Part shown: one piece after another, positions 33,660 through 43,093 of the stretch
Layout of the letters: the number at the start of each line of letters is the position of its first letter
How positions within the stretch are numbered: position 1 is the first letter of the stretch
DNA from: Pedobacter jeongneungensis
GTDB taxonomy: Bacteria; Bacteroidota; Bacteroidia; Sphingobacteriales; Sphingobacteriaceae
DNA: 64,000 bases
NCBI RefSeq assembly: GCF_000633455.1
Contig: NZ_AYMG01000019.1
Location: 62,001-126,000, forward strand
Reading direction: 5' to 3'
The notes under the pieces: generated by a model
What the model saw: the letters and a program-made list of their open reading frames with translations, nothing else
Database searches by the model: none
What the model was told of the DNA's origin: nothing
Program-made: the position numbers and the translations under genes

Positions 33660-34943
33660 CTAGTATAAAGTAAACTCTACACGACGGTTTTGTTGACGAC
33701 CAGCTGCAGTTTTGTTTGTTGCAATTGGTTGATCAGGTCCGTAACCTGTAGCTTCAATTCTTGATGCATTTGCACCTTGAGAAACTAAGTAAGCTTTTAC
33801 TGATTCAGCTCTGTCTTTAGATAAACGTAAGTTTAACTCTCTGCCACCAGTATTATCAGTGTGACCAGCTAATTTCAAGCTAAAGTTTTTCTCTACCAAT
33901 AAACCAGCAACACGGTTTAAAGTAGCGAATGATTTAGAACGGATAGTTGATTTACCTAAATCGAATTCTAAGTTAGAAATTGCATCTCTAACTACTTTAC
34001 GGTCTGCTTCAGTAATTACTGTAGTTTCTTTAATGATCGTTTTTGGAGCTGCTAAAGGACATCCTGAACCATCAACAACAGTACCAGCTGCAGTACCTGG
34101 ACATTTGTCAAATTTGTTTGCTACACCATCGTTATCGTCATCACCAAGATCTTTAGCATATTGCTCTCTATCACGTTGTGCATTTTGCTCAGCAGTTGAT
34201 AGCGCTCTTCTTAATTCAGAACTTTCTTCAGCACTTTGTTTACGTAAGTTAGCTAATGCGCTATAATTTTGCAACTGAGGTTTGTCTGCACTACCCAAAG
34301 CAAATTCTAAACCTGCGTGAGCATAAGCAAATCTGCTTTTTGGTAAAGATTCAGGAGATTTGATGAAATTAACATCATAACCTAAATCAATGTTGATTCC
34401 TTTTGCAACACCTAATTTAACACCTGCACCAACCGGGATAAACCAACCTTCTCTGCCTTTACTTTCGCTTACAATTGCACCACTTGTGCTGTAGTCAGAC
34501 GACATGTAACCCGCACCACCTTTTAAGTATGGAATTAAAACTGCGTTTTCGTTGTTAATGTTGATATTGGCAACGTTAAAAACAGCTGTTAATGCTCCAG
34601 ACCATTCAACGCTTTGTTGAAAATCGGTAGTTCCATTCGTAGATTTAATGTTTCCTCTTAAGAAATCTGCTTGTAAACCTAATGATGGTAAAATCTGTTT
34701 TCTAACATTTGCACCGTAACCGATACTTTTAAATTCTTTTGCTCTAACACTTCCTGATCCGAAGATAGTATTAGGAGATAAAATTCCGCCATGTACACCT
34801 ACACTCCAGGTACGGAAAGATTTTTCTCCAAATCTTGTACCTGTTGTGGTACTTGTTGTAGTTGGTGTCTCCTGGGCAAACAATTGTGATGATAAACCTA
34901 ATAGTGCAACCAACATTGTTGATTTTGTAATTCTCGTATTCAT
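33660..34943 (-). CDS. OmpA family outer-membrane protein (beta barrel, TSP3 repeat, OmpA domain)
   Basis: A 427-residue protein. A signal peptide (MNTRITKSTMLVALLGLSSQLFAQ) precedes a barrel of about 190 residues. A coiled segment (ANLRKQSAEESSELRRALST) leads to a calcium-binding thrombospondin-3 motif (DDDNDGVANKFDKCP) and a C-terminal peptidoglycan-binding domain with LAGHTDNTGGRELNLRLSKDRAESV. It should anchor the outer membrane to the wall and is probably abundant. The 5' leader (34944-35060) is AT-rich. Confidence 0.94.
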   Translation of the reverse strand: MNTRITKSTMLVALLGLSSQLFAQETPTTTSTTTGTRFGEKSFRTWSVGVHGGILSPNTIFGSGSVRAKEFKSIGYGANVRKQILPSLGLQADFLRGNIKSTNGTTDFQQSVEWSGALTAVFNVANININNENAVLIPYLKGGAGYMSSDYSTSGAIVSESKGREGWFIPVGAGVKLGVAKGINIDLGYDVNFIKSPESLPKSRFAYAHAGLEFALGSADKPQLQNYSALANLRKQSAEESSELRRALSTAEQNAQRDREQYAKDLGDDDNDGVANKFDKCPGTAAGTVVDGSGCPLAAPKTIIKETTVITEADRKVVRDAISNLEFDLGKSTIRSKSFATLNRVAGLLVEKNFSLKLAGHTDNTGGRELNLRLSKDRAESVKAYLVSQGANASRIEATGYGPDQPIATNKTAAGRQQNRRVEFTLY

Positions 34944-35179
34944 GTTCTTCTATTTTTTAAATATTAGTGTCTTAACAGTTTTTTTATCGTACTGTTTTGC
35001 ATGGACTAAGAAAAAATCTTGCCAAATACTATATTTTTTATGCAAATAGCATGTTATCAGAAGATTAGCATGTTAAATTTATTTCACAAAAAAGTTACTT
35101 AACGATATAGATTGAAGGAGTTTTTGTATAGTTTTCTATACAAAACAGGTTTTGGGATCATTTTTTAATAGTTGAAATT

Positions 35180-35842
35180 CTATTTGTCTGAAGGATTTTT
35201 TTTATCGTTTAACAGCATATCCAACGTTTTTTCGATTCTGTTAATACGTGTTTTTTCTTGCTTTGCTGAAAGTACCCAGAGTACATATTCTTTCCGATGG
35301 CTATAGGCAAGCTGGTTAAAATAGGCTAAAGCCTGGGGATGATCAATCAAAATTGCTTGTAAATCATCAGGAAGTTTAACGATTTTATTTACCGGATCTA
35401 TATATTCACCATATGGGTTAGTTTTTATATGGTCGTTTCTCATTCCTGATGGTTTTACTTCGTCGATGAGTTTTAGGCGTAAGGCAGTCCATGTTTCATT
35501 AACAGCTACAGAGGCGCAAGGTGTTAAGCCAAAAGTATTCAGTTCTTCCCAACTCTTCATCAGATCAAGATCGGATTTGATTTTTGAGGATTTTTTGGGA
35601 TAAATTACCCAGAAAATGGTTTTAGCATTAATATGCTTCAGATTGTTTTTAATCTGTTGGTGAAGCTGATCTTTATTTACAGTAAAGGTAATTAATGCGT
35701 TAAAATCTGCTTCTTCATCGTATTTAAAGGCAATATCAAATGGAATGTTACCAAATATAGCTGCTGCATATTCAGGCGCATCAATTACCTTAACTATATA
35801 GCCTGATTTTACCTGAAGTTTTTTTAATAACAAATTTTCCAT
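35180..35842 (-). CDS. DUF3052-like domain fused to YdeI/OmdA C-terminal domain
   Basis: A 220-residue protein. Residues 1-125 resemble DUF3052 (KTIFWVIYPKKSSKIKSDL and CASVAVNETWTALRLKL). The last 65 residues match the YdeI/OmpD-associated family (VKLPDDLQAILIDHPQALAYFNQLAYSHRKEYV, with the Arg-rich ARTRINRIEKTLDML-like end). OmdA-type domains have been linked to resistance to polymyxin or bacteriocin. The exact role is unknown. It is monocistronic. Confidence 0.85.
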   Translation of the reverse strand: MENLLLKKLQVKSGYIVKVIDAPEYAAAIFGNIPFDIAFKYDEEADFNALITFTVNKDQLHQQIKNNLKHINAKTIFWVIYPKKSSKIKSDLDLMKSWEELNTFGLTPCASVAVNETWTALRLKLIDEVKPSGMRNDHIKTNPYGEYIDPVNKIVKLPDDLQAILIDHPQALAYFNQLAYSHRKEYVLWVLSAKQEKTRINRIEKTLDMLLNDKKNPSDK

Positions 35843-35964
35843 TTCTGAAGTTTAAAGAAGCACGGAGGCATGGAAACACTGAATAATTTTTCAGATTTTT
35901 ATTTCTATCGACGCTGTGTCCGTTGTGTTTTTTCTCCTTGCTCTTTGTGGTGAAAAATAGATGA

Positions 35965-36495
35965 TTACAATCTTAATTTAGCAAAGAAATCCCAGAATAC
36001 AATCCCGGCAGAAATTACGATATTAAACGAATGTTTTGTTCCGAATTGTGGGATTTCGATACACTCATCAATTTTTGCCATTACTTCATCACTCACGCCA
36101 TCAACTTCATTTCCGAAAATCAGTGCATATTTTTTATTTGGATCGGGTTGAAAGGTATTTAACATTGTGCTATTTTCAGCCTGCTCAATAGCAATAATTT
36201 CATAACCTAAAGCACTTAGTGCATCAACAGCCTGCAAAGTATCTGTATAGTGAATCCAATCTACAGATTGGGTGGCACCTAAGGCTGTTTTTTCAATTTC
36301 ACGGTGTGGTGGCTGTGCAGTAATGCCACAAAGAATCACTTTTTCTAAGGCAAAGCCATCAGCAGTACGGAATATGGAACCTACATTGTGCATACTACGC
36401 ACATTATCCAAAACCACTACAACAGGCAACTTTTCCTGTGCCTTAAACGCTTCAATATCCGGACGGTTTAACTCGTCTAATTTTAATTTTCTCAT
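35965..36495 (-). CDS. TrmH-family (SpoU) RNA methyltransferase
   Basis: A 176-residue SPOUT enzyme that 2'-O-methylates RNA ribose. Motif 1 is LDNVRSMHNVGSIFRTADGF, motif 2 LIFGNEVDGVSDEVM and motif 3 IPQFGTKHSFNIVISAGIVFW, forming the knotted SAM site. It is short, with no RNA-binding extension, so it is closer to TrmL/TrmH-like minimal enzymes. The target (tRNA or rRNA) cannot be assigned. Confidence 0.92.
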   Translation of the reverse strand: MRKLKLDELNRPDIEAFKAQEKLPVVVVLDNVRSMHNVGSIFRTADGFALEKVILCGITAQPPHREIEKTALGATQSVDWIHYTDTLQAVDALSALGYEIIAIEQAENSTMLNTFQPDPNKKYALIFGNEVDGVSDEVMAKIDECIEIPQFGTKHSFNIVISAGIVFWDFFAKLRL

Positions 36496-36589
36496 TATTT
36501 TTTAGAATGATTTCACAGATGGAAGGATTACACCAATTGGATATAATTTCTGAACTGTATTTATCGATGTTCATCTGTGGTTAATATTT

Positions 36590-37741
36590 TTATAGCTTAG
36601 TTGGGCCACTACCAATTTCGCTGATATAAATGGCTGCATGATAACCAATTTTAGCTACATAATAATCTGTTAAATACTTTGCAAAATCTTCTTCGTAACC
36701 TTTTTCCAATAAAGCGATGGCACATCCGCCAAACCCTGCACCCGTCATTCGGGCACCAATTACATGCTCATAATCTGTGCAAAAATCTACCACAGCATCC
36801 AGTTCTTTTCCACTTACTTCGTACAAGTTTCTTAGAGATTGGTGCGAAGCGTACATCAAGCGGCCAAATTCTTCAAGGTTACCACTGTTTAAAGCTTTTG
36901 CAGCCAAATGTACCCGGTCGTTTTCTTTTACCACGTGAGTAGCCCGGTTTAATATGGTTTCATCGGTAATTACATGACTATGCAGTGCAAATTTCTCGGC
37001 ATTAAGTTCGCAAAGGTAGTGAAGTGTAATTTCTTCATTCAATAACTTTAAAGCTGTTTGACATTCTGCAACACGCTCATTGTACTTAGAATCGGCCAGT
37101 TCGCGCGGTTTATTGGTGTTAATGATTGCCAAAACATAGTTGCCGAGGTCAACATCAACCAATTTATATTTTAAAGTCTCGCAATCCAAAACAATTGCTT
37201 TATTTTTTTCGCCAAAAGCAACAGCAAACTGATCCATTATGCCTGAGTTAAGGCCAATAAAATCATTTTCCACCCGTTTAGCCATCTTAACAAGTTCCAA
37301 TCGGTCGTAACCCAGGTTAAAATAATCGTTTAAGGCATAAGCCGTAGCAATCTCAATTGATGCTGAGGAAGAAAGTCCCGATCCAATAGGTATATTTCCA
37401 TAAAACAAGAAATCCAGTCCGGTAATTTCTTTCCCATCTCTGATCATTTCATTAATTACACCTATAGGGTAATTTGCCCAATTACTACCGTCTTTTTCAT
37501 TTAGAATATTACTTTCAACAGTGGTTTCAATTTCGAAATTCAGGCTCTTAAACCTAAATTTGTGATCGTTATTCGGGGCAATGGCCAACCAGGTTCCAAG
37601 GGTTATAGCACAGGGCATTACTAAACCGCCGTTATAATCTATATGTTCGCCAATGAGGTTAACACGGCCAGGTGTAAAATATATAGCGTCGGACTTTTTA
37701 TCGTATTGCTCGGCAAATTTTTCCTCAAGGTTAATGTTCAT
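36590..37741 (-). CDS. galK: Galactokinase
   Basis: A 383-residue GHMP kinase that phosphorylates galactose at C1 in the Leloir pathway. GRVNLIGEHIDYNGG is the galactokinase signature, GSGLSSSASIEIATA the phosphate loop and GARMTGAGFGGCAIAL motif 3. The N-terminus begins with Asn-Ile-Asn-Leu. It is divergent from the galM gene 76 bases away, so the two may share control. Confidence 0.95.
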   Translation of the reverse strand: MNINLEEKFAEQYDKKSDAIYFTPGRVNLIGEHIDYNGGLVMPCAITLGTWLAIAPNNDHKFRFKSLNFEIETTVESNILNEKDGSNWANYPIGVINEMIRDGKEITGLDFLFYGNIPIGSGLSSSASIEIATAYALNDYFNLGYDRLELVKMAKRVENDFIGLNSGIMDQFAVAFGEKNKAIVLDCETLKYKLVDVDLGNYVLAIINTNKPRELADSKYNERVAECQTALKLLNEEITLHYLCELNAEKFALHSHVITDETILNRATHVVKENDRVHLAAKALNSGNLEEFGRLMYASHQSLRNLYEVSGKELDAVVDFCTDYEHVIGARMTGAGFGGCAIALLEKGYEEDFAKYLTDYYVAKIGYHAAIYISEIGSGPTKL

Positions 37742-37778
37742 TTGGCTAAAATATATTTATTAAAAGCATTAATAATAG

Positions 37779-37786
37779 TATGTTTG
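37779..37786 (+). promoter_or_regulatory. Candidate -7 element (TATGTTTG) for galM
   Basis: It matches TAnnTTTG, 31 bases before ATG 37818, in the galK-galM divergent gap. No -33 match is visible at usual spacing. Confidence 0.35.
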
Positions 37787-37817
37787 TTTAGGAAACAAAA
37801 GCCCTAAGTTACAATTT

Positions 37818-38867
37818 ATGAGCGTTCAGCAAATACCTACCGGAAAAATTATTGATGGCGAAGAAGTTATCGCAATCGAACTAACCAATAGTAAAGGCAC
37901 TTATGTTAAAATATTTAATTATGGTGCGATTATTAATAAATTCATCGTTAAAAACGCCAAAGGCGAGATGCAGGATATTGTACTGGGTTTCGAAATTTTC
38001 GACGAATATCTTAATCCAGATTACTTAACTCATTACCCATATTTAGGTGCTATTGTAGGGCGTTATGCCAACCGCATTAAAAATGGCCGCTTCACTATTG
38101 ATGGAGAAGATTATCAACTGGCACAAAATGCAGGTACCGACACTTTACATGGTGGTATAGAAGGTTTTGACAAAAAAGTTTGGGATGTTATTGAAGTAGG
38201 CGAAGGAAAACAGTCATCTGTTACCTTACAATACGAAAGTGTGGATGGTGAAGAGAATTTCCCTGGCAATCTGATTATTGATCTTACTTTCGAACTTACT
38301 GAAAATGATGAGCTGATTTTAAGTTATGAAGCAGAAACTGATCAGGCTACTGCAATTAATTTAACACACCATGGTTATTTTAACCTGGCACCAAATGGTG
38401 GAAATATTAAAAACCATAAACAGCAGATTTTCGCGTCAAATTACCTTGAACAGGACAGTAATTATTCGGTTACGGGTAAATTAATCCCTGTTGAAGGCAC
38501 AAACATGGATTTTACAACATCTAAAGCGATAGGGCAGGATTGGGATGAGGAAGAGGGCTACGATCAAACTTATGTTCTGGATAAAATCTACGGTGATTTA
38601 TCGCTGGCAACTAAAACAATTGAAGAAGAAAGTGGTTTAGTTTTAAGCGTATATACAACAGAACCTGTAGCACATCTTTATACCTCAAAGTATCTGGATG
38701 TTAAAAATGGTAAGGGCGGAAGGGATTACGGCAGCTATGGTGCTTTTTGTGTAGAAACACAGCATCACCCCAATGCAATAAACATCCCTGAATTTCCAAG
38801 TACCATATTAAGACCAGAAGATTTGTATACGCAAACCACCATTTATAAAGTTTCATTAAATAAATAA
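37818..38867 (+). CDS. galM: Aldose 1-epimerase (galactose mutarotase)
   Basis: A 349-residue mutarotase interconverting alpha and beta galactose. YLGAIVGRYANRIKNGRF carries the conserved Arg region. The catalytic His is in AINLTHHGYFNLAPNG, and the catalytic Glu in FCVETQHHPNAINIPEFPS. No signal peptide is apparent, so it is cytosolic. It feeds the divergent galK and is followed after 3 bases by the DUF1398 gene. Confidence 0.94.
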   Translation: MSVQQIPTGKIIDGEEVIAIELTNSKGTYVKIFNYGAIINKFIVKNAKGEMQDIVLGFEIFDEYLNPDYLTHYPYLGAIVGRYANRIKNGRFTIDGEDYQLAQNAGTDTLHGGIEGFDKKVWDVIEVGEGKQSSVTLQYESVDGEENFPGNLIIDLTFELTENDELILSYEAETDQATAINLTHHGYFNLAPNGGNIKNHKQQIFASNYLEQDSNYSVTGKLIPVEGTNMDFTTSKAIGQDWDEEEGYDQTYVLDKIYGDLSLATKTIEEESGLVLSVYTTEPVAHLYTSKYLDVKNGKGGRDYGSYGAFCVETQHHPNAINIPEFPSTILRPEDLYTQTTIYKVSLNK

Positions 38868-38870
38868 ATT

Positions 38871-39266
38871 ATGTTCACCATCGAAAACATCCGGGCAGCA
38901 GAATCAAAAATTAAAACTGGTGCAGATTTCCCGCAGTTTATAAAAGAAATTAAGGAATTGGGTGTTAAGCGGAACGATGTTTATGTAAGCAATGGTTTAT
39001 CTATCTATTTTGATGACGAAGATAATGCGCAACAGGTGAGTCCTGATGAATATCCAGCTTTAATTATCAATGAAGAATCTTCTGCCGGAAAGTTGGAGCA
39101 TGCTTTAAAAGTTCATCAACAAGGTGAAACAGATTATATTACTTTTTGTAAACAGGCTGCAGATGCGGGAGTGGAGAAATGGGTAACCGATCTGGAAGAA
39201 ATGACCTGCACTTATCTGGATACAGAAGGAAATGAACTGGTAAAAGAGAAGATACGAATAGCATAG
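38871..39266 (+). CDS. DUF1398 (YbcV-like) protein
   Basis: A 131-residue cytosolic protein matching the DUF1398 pattern: FPQFIKEIKELGVKRNDVYV near the start, HQQGETDYITFCKQAADAGVEKWVTDLEEMTCTYLD near the end. The middle contains a short Asp-rich loop. The function of the family is unknown. It is probably cotranscribed with galM and closed by the palindromic terminator at 39261. Confidence 0.88.
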   Translation: MFTIENIRAAESKIKTGADFPQFIKEIKELGVKRNDVYVSNGLSIYFDDEDNAQQVSPDEYPALIINEESSAGKLEHALKVHQQGETDYITFCKQAADAGVEKWVTDLEEMTCTYLDTEGNELVKEKIRIA

Positions 39267-39302
39267 TAAAAAGGCCCGAAATTTCGGGCCCTCTTACTAT
39301 GC
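39261..39302. terminator. Nested palindrome, bidirectional terminator
   Basis: The inner 18-base perfect palindrome (ggcccgaaatttcgggcc) is flanked by an outer inverted pair gcatagtaa / ttactatgc. The stop codon of the DUF1398 gene lies in the outer arm. Confidence 0.75.
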
Positions 39303-39324
39303 TATAATGAGCTATTTTAGTGGA

Positions 39325-39344
39325 GTCAGATGTTACCATCTGAC
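39325..39344. repeat. gtcagatg hairpin repeat, copy 1
   Basis: gtcagatgttaccatctgac, an 8-bp stem with 4-base loop. The reverse complement is identical over 20 bases to the core of 45549-45572. Confidence 0.8.
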
Positions 39345-39474
39345 TTTTCCATTTTTATTGGTGACTCTTCTGATTGTTTATTTTAGCGTTTTATAAATAT
39401 AGCGATCAGTTGTTTTTTATCACCTAAGAGATCTTAGTACATCTGAGGTTATATTGGTGATTAATCCGCCTTAA

Positions 39475-40335
39475 TTAAATCCTTTCCAGAACCGTTTTAA
39501 TGGCTTGTTCTACAATTTTGTTAGGCTCATTACTGAATTCGAATTTTACACGACTGGCCAAAATAGCATTTACTGAAAGTGCTTTATGTCCCAAAACTTT
39601 AGCTAAAGCGTAAATCCCTGCTGTTTCCATTTCTAAATTGGTAATGCGGTACCGGTTGCTCTGAAAACTATTAATAAGTCCGATAAAATCAGGAACTGCA
39701 TTTTTTGCCCTTACTATTCTGCCTTGTGGAGCGTAAAAACCTGGGGCTGTAACAGTAATGCCATGAACCATGTCCTTGCCAATAGTATTTAACAAACTTT
39801 CATCTGCAGCGGTTAAGTAGGGGTTGATGTTTTTTAAATGACCAAAATGTATCTTGATGTCATCCATTAAAAGTTGCTCATCGCCAGATAGTTGCTGCAG
39901 GTAATAATTCATTAAAGCATCCATTCCTAAGCCATGAGAAGAGGCTAAGATAGTGCCCATCGGGATATCAGGTTGTACAGCTCCTGATGTGCCTACCCGG
40001 ATAATATTTAGTGAGGTAAGCTCTTTCTTAATTTCACGGGTTTCGAAATCGACGTTTACCAGTGCGTCCAGTTCATTAAAAACGATATCAATGTTATCTG
40101 TACCAATACCCGTTGAAAGTACAGTAACCCTTTTTTTACCTATATAACCGGTATGGGTTATAAATTCCCGTTTACCTTTTTTAAATTCTATCTGGTCGAA
40201 ATACTTGCTCACTTCGCCAACGCGGTCCGGATCTCCAACAGTAATTACGGTATCGGCAATATCTCCGGGCAGAAGATTTAAGTGGTATATGCTGCCATCA
40301 GGATTGATGATTAAGTCGCTTTCGGATATTTTCAT
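39475..40335 (-). CDS. Nucleoside phosphorylase (PNP/UDP family, uridine phosphorylase-like)
   Basis: A 286-residue enzyme with GDPDRVGEVSKYFD and STGIGTDNIDIVFNEL (phosphate site), RVGTSGAVQPDIPMG and TNLEMETAGIYALAKVLGHKA (nucleoside site with Glu-Met-Glu). Such enzymes split nucleosides with phosphate into base and ribose-1-phosphate. The uridine-type assignment rests on overall similarity and is less certain than the family. Confidence 0.9.
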   Translation of the reverse strand: MKISESDLIINPDGSIYHLNLLPGDIADTVITVGDPDRVGEVSKYFDQIEFKKGKREFITHTGYIGKKRVTVLSTGIGTDNIDIVFNELDALVNVDFETREIKKELTSLNIIRVGTSGAVQPDIPMGTILASSHGLGMDALMNYYLQQLSGDEQLLMDDIKIHFGHLKNINPYLTAADESLLNTIGKDMVHGITVTAPGFYAPQGRIVRAKNAVPDFIGLINSFQSNRYRITNLEMETAGIYALAKVLGHKALSVNAILASRVKFEFSNEPNKIVEQAIKTVLERI

Positions 40336-40492
40336 ATTTGGTTTGTTTTTGCCTGCAGATCTCGCTCGTAAAAACAGATTTATCTGTGTTGATCCTTTTT
40401 ATCTGTGGTTATTAAAATAAGTTCTAGTCCCTTTTTACATTTTTTTGTTCCCGCAGATTTCACTGATCAACGCAGACCTGCATCTGTAGTTA
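40336..40492. repeat. Intergenic 'cccgcagattt' repeat region
   Basis: gttcccgcagattt at 40447-40460 equals 14484-14497, and 'atctgtgttgat', 'tctgtggttatta' variants recur on both sides. The same family appears at 36510-36590. No gene was found. Confidence 0.6.
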
Positions 40493-41107
40493 TTAAATGG
40501 TGTGGAGATATTTTAGTTTAACATCTTCAATTTTATCAAATTTACTTAAAACCTGGTTGAGTTGCGATTTTCTTACCTCAAATTTTAAGATACAATTGAT
40601 GTCAAACTCCTGTGCTAAAATCTGTAAATTTTCCTCTTTGCTCAATTTCATTACATCATTCATCTGCAGGTATTCGAAATGGGCTTCATACACATCATTA
40701 ACCGTTTTGCTAATAATTTTTGAAGCGTTAATGGCTTCTATACTAGCGTTTTTGTAGGCGTTAATTAAACCTGGAACGCCCAATAAAGTGCCCCCAAAAT
40801 ACCGTACAACTACAATTAATATATTGGTAATGTCTTCTGATAATAAGCAGTTCAGGATTGGCCTGCCTGCGGTACCAGAAGGTTCACCATCATCATTTAC
40901 CCTAAAAACAGAACGATTAGGCGTTAAACGATATGCATAACAGAAATGATTGGCCTTTGCATTTGCAACCCGCAGGTTCATAATAATTGGCTTTACTTCT
41001 TCTTCACTGCGGATTGGGTAGGCATAAGCGATAAATTTGCTGCCTTTATCACGAAATATACCTTCTGAAGCATTTTCGATGGTTTTATACGAATCATCGA
41101 ACAGCAT
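40493..41107 (-). CDS. YigZ/IMPACT family protein
   Basis: A 204-residue protein. Residues 1-120 form the IMPACT (UPF0029) domain with GSKFIAYAYPIRSEEEVK, HFCYAYR, NDDGEPSGTAGRPILN and VVRYFGGTLLGVPGLINAYK. The last part is a DUF1949-type ferredoxin-like domain. In eukaryotes IMPACT modulates GCN2; the bacterial role is unknown. The end of the DMT transporter gene overlaps its start by 14 bases. Confidence 0.92.
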   Translation of the reverse strand: MLFDDSYKTIENASEGIFRDKGSKFIAYAYPIRSEEEVKPIIMNLRVANAKANHFCYAYRLTPNRSVFRVNDDGEPSGTAGRPILNCLLSEDITNILIVVVRYFGGTLLGVPGLINAYKNASIEAINASKIISKTVNDVYEAHFEYLQMNDVMKLSKEENLQILAQEFDINCILKFEVRKSQLNQVLSKFDKIEDVKLKYLHTI

Positions 41108-41960
41108 TTTGCGATAGGGTTATAAAGATAACAGCTGCGATAGCCAAAACTATTCCTGCATAATTGAGTTTACTTAACTTTTCTTTAAAAGCAATTACGC
41201 CTATCAGGGTTCCAACAATAATAACGCCTAAATTCATAGCGGCAAATACCGTAGATGGATTTTCTGCCAGTGCCTTATGTGCTTTCATGTAGAAGAGTAT
41301 GTTCCCGAAATTAAAGAGACCTAAAATTAGTCCGCAAACAACATTAACCAATTGTAATTTTATTTTGCCTGAAATGACCATAGTGATTACAATTAGCAGC
41401 GATACAATGAACGAAAGGCAGAAAACGGTAAAAAGTGAGGTGGTGTAAGGAAGTTCTTTGTACAGGGCAATCTGTTTGAAAAGTACATCGATTACGCCGA
41501 AGCCAACAAAAACCATTATAGGATATAATAAATTCCCTTTGCCCTCTTTTTGATCTGATTTACGAAGAAAGGTTAAGATAATGGCTACAAAACCGATTGC
41601 TAAACCAATGATTTTATAATCGTTAAAATCTTCTTTAAAAATAAAATATGCTGCCAGTATGGGAATAAACAGTGACAAACGTTGTGCTATATCTGTTTTA
41701 ACAATCCCCAGATTTTTAACAGATGCGGCCAGAAATAAGAATATTGACGGCAATAGTACCGCCAAAGCGATGTAGATTGGCCATGGGGCACTATGGATAA
41801 CCAGTTTTATTTCTGGTTTAAAGAAAAGAAAACATAAAGTTAATGCAGCGAGGTAATTTACGGTAACGGCCTGGATGATGCTGATCTGGTACCGTTTGGC
41901 AAGCTTTAATAAAATAGCAACTGTAACACTACAGCAGATGCTTAAGATAATGTAAATCAT
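41094..41960 (-). CDS. EamA/DMT-family transporter
   Basis: A 288-residue membrane protein with about ten helices in two halves, typical of drug/metabolite transporters of the EamA type. The second half ends FAAMNLGVIIVGTLIGVIAFKEKLSKLNYAGIVLAIAAV, the usual EamA end with KEKLS. The substrate is unknown. The start overlaps the ribD stop by 4 bases. Confidence 0.88.
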   Translation of the reverse strand: MIYIILSICCSVTVAILLKLAKRYQISIIQAVTVNYLAALTLCFLFFKPEIKLVIHSAPWPIYIALAVLLPSIFLFLAASVKNLGIVKTDIAQRLSLFIPILAAYFIFKEDFNDYKIIGLAIGFVAIILTFLRKSDQKEGKGNLLYPIMVFVGFGVIDVLFKQIALYKELPYTTSLFTVFCLSFIVSLLIVITMVISGKIKLQLVNVVCGLILGLFNFGNILFYMKAHKALAENPSTVFAAMNLGVIIVGTLIGVIAFKEKLSKLNYAGIVLAIAAVIFITLSQNAVR

Positions 41961-43012
41961 TTATTTATGTCGTTTATATAGATAGAGAGTTTATCATTTT
42001 CAACCTGGATATGTTCCTTCAGGTTTCCATTTATGGTGGGTGAAGGAACGCCATCCGTCCAGCTGTTTGATGAGGTGAAGATACGGGCTTCATCCCAAAG
42101 ATTAGCAGATAAAAACTGATTTAATATATTCGCTCCACCTTCGATAATTACCGATTGTATATCCATTAAATAAAGCTGGAAAGCAATCTTTTGCGCCAGG
42201 TAAAAATGCATGTCTTCCATTTGGATGTAATGGATATGATCTGCAACATCCGTTTTAACCTCATTGAAAATGATGGTTTTCGCTTCATTATTAAAGATAT
42301 GATTGGATTGCGGAACCTGGAGGTGTTTATCAATCACCAAGCGGATGGGGTTTTTGCCTGGCCATTCTCGTGACGTTAACTGTGGATTGTCCATTATGGC
42401 GGTCTGTTTGCCAATCAAGATGGCATCTTCTTCAGTACGCCACTGATGCGCCAATCGTTTGGCCAAAGCGCCGCTGATCCACTTTTGATGACCATCTTTT
42501 GTTGCAAAATAACCATTGGCTGTTTCTGCCCATTTTAAAATGATGTAAGGCCTTTGCTGTTGTATCCTAGTGAAAAATCTTCTGTTAAGGTAACGGCATT
42601 CTTCATCTAAAATGCCGCTTATAACTTTAATACCAGCATTTTTAAGTTTTTCGATGCCTTTGCCATCAACGCTAGAAAAAGGATCTCTATTACCGATCAC
42701 CACTTTTTTGATCTGGTGTTTTACAAAAAGATCTGCACATGGAGGAGTTTTGCCGAAATGTGCACAAGGCTCAAGACTAACATAAGCAGTGGCCTGCTTG
42801 AGTAGGTTTTCAGCTTCGTCTCCATACTGATCGAATACCGCTTTTATTGCGTTTGGTTCTGCATGTGCTTTTCCGTATTGCTGGTGATAACCTTCGCCAA
42901 TAATTTTATCATTCAGTACGATTACACAGCCTACCATTGGGTTCGGACTTACGTTGCCCATACCTAAGGCGGCTAGTTCCAAACAGCGTTTTATAAAGAA
43001 TTCATCGCTCAT
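41957..43012 (-). CDS. ribD: Bifunctional riboflavin biosynthesis deaminase/reductase
   Basis: A 351-residue enzyme of two steps in riboflavin synthesis. The N-terminal deaminase has zinc ligands in GKAHAEPNAI and SLEPCAHFGKTPPCADLF. The C-terminal reductase has RPYIILKWAETANGYF, DAILIGKQTAIMDNPQLTSR and IIEGGANILNQFLS. It is divergent from prmC and coupled to the transporter and YigZ genes. Confidence 0.95.
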   Translation of the reverse strand: MSDEFFIKRCLELAALGMGNVSPNPMVGCVIVLNDKIIGEGYHQQYGKAHAEPNAIKAVFDQYGDEAENLLKQATAYVSLEPCAHFGKTPPCADLFVKHQIKKVVIGNRDPFSSVDGKGIEKLKNAGIKVISGILDEECRYLNRRFFTRIQQQRPYIILKWAETANGYFATKDGHQKWISGALAKRLAHQWRTEEDAILIGKQTAIMDNPQLTSREWPGKNPIRLVIDKHLQVPQSNHIFNNEAKTIIFNEVKTDVADHIHYIQMEDMHFYLAQKIAFQLYLMDIQSVIIEGGANILNQFLSANLWDEARIFTSSNSWTDGVPSPTINGNLKEHIQVENDKLSIYINDINK

Positions 43013-43059
43013 TAGGGCAAAAGTAGTAAAAAAAGAGTCATAGGCTTATCAAAACAGAT

Positions 43060-43088
43060 TTGTTATCATCTCAAATAAGTAATTTTGC
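43060..43088 (+). promoter_or_regulatory. Promoter for prmC (TTTG-N17-TAATTTTG)
   Basis: TTTG at 43060-43063 and TAATTTTG at 43081-43088 have 17-base spacing. The -7 element ends 5 bases before ATG 43094, so the transcript should have almost no leader. Confidence 0.6.
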
Positions 43089-43093
43089 TTTAC

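Noticed and set aside
33483..33668. Frame of 61 codons after the helicase-like gene
   Set aside because: It runs through hairpin repeats and a strong terminator.
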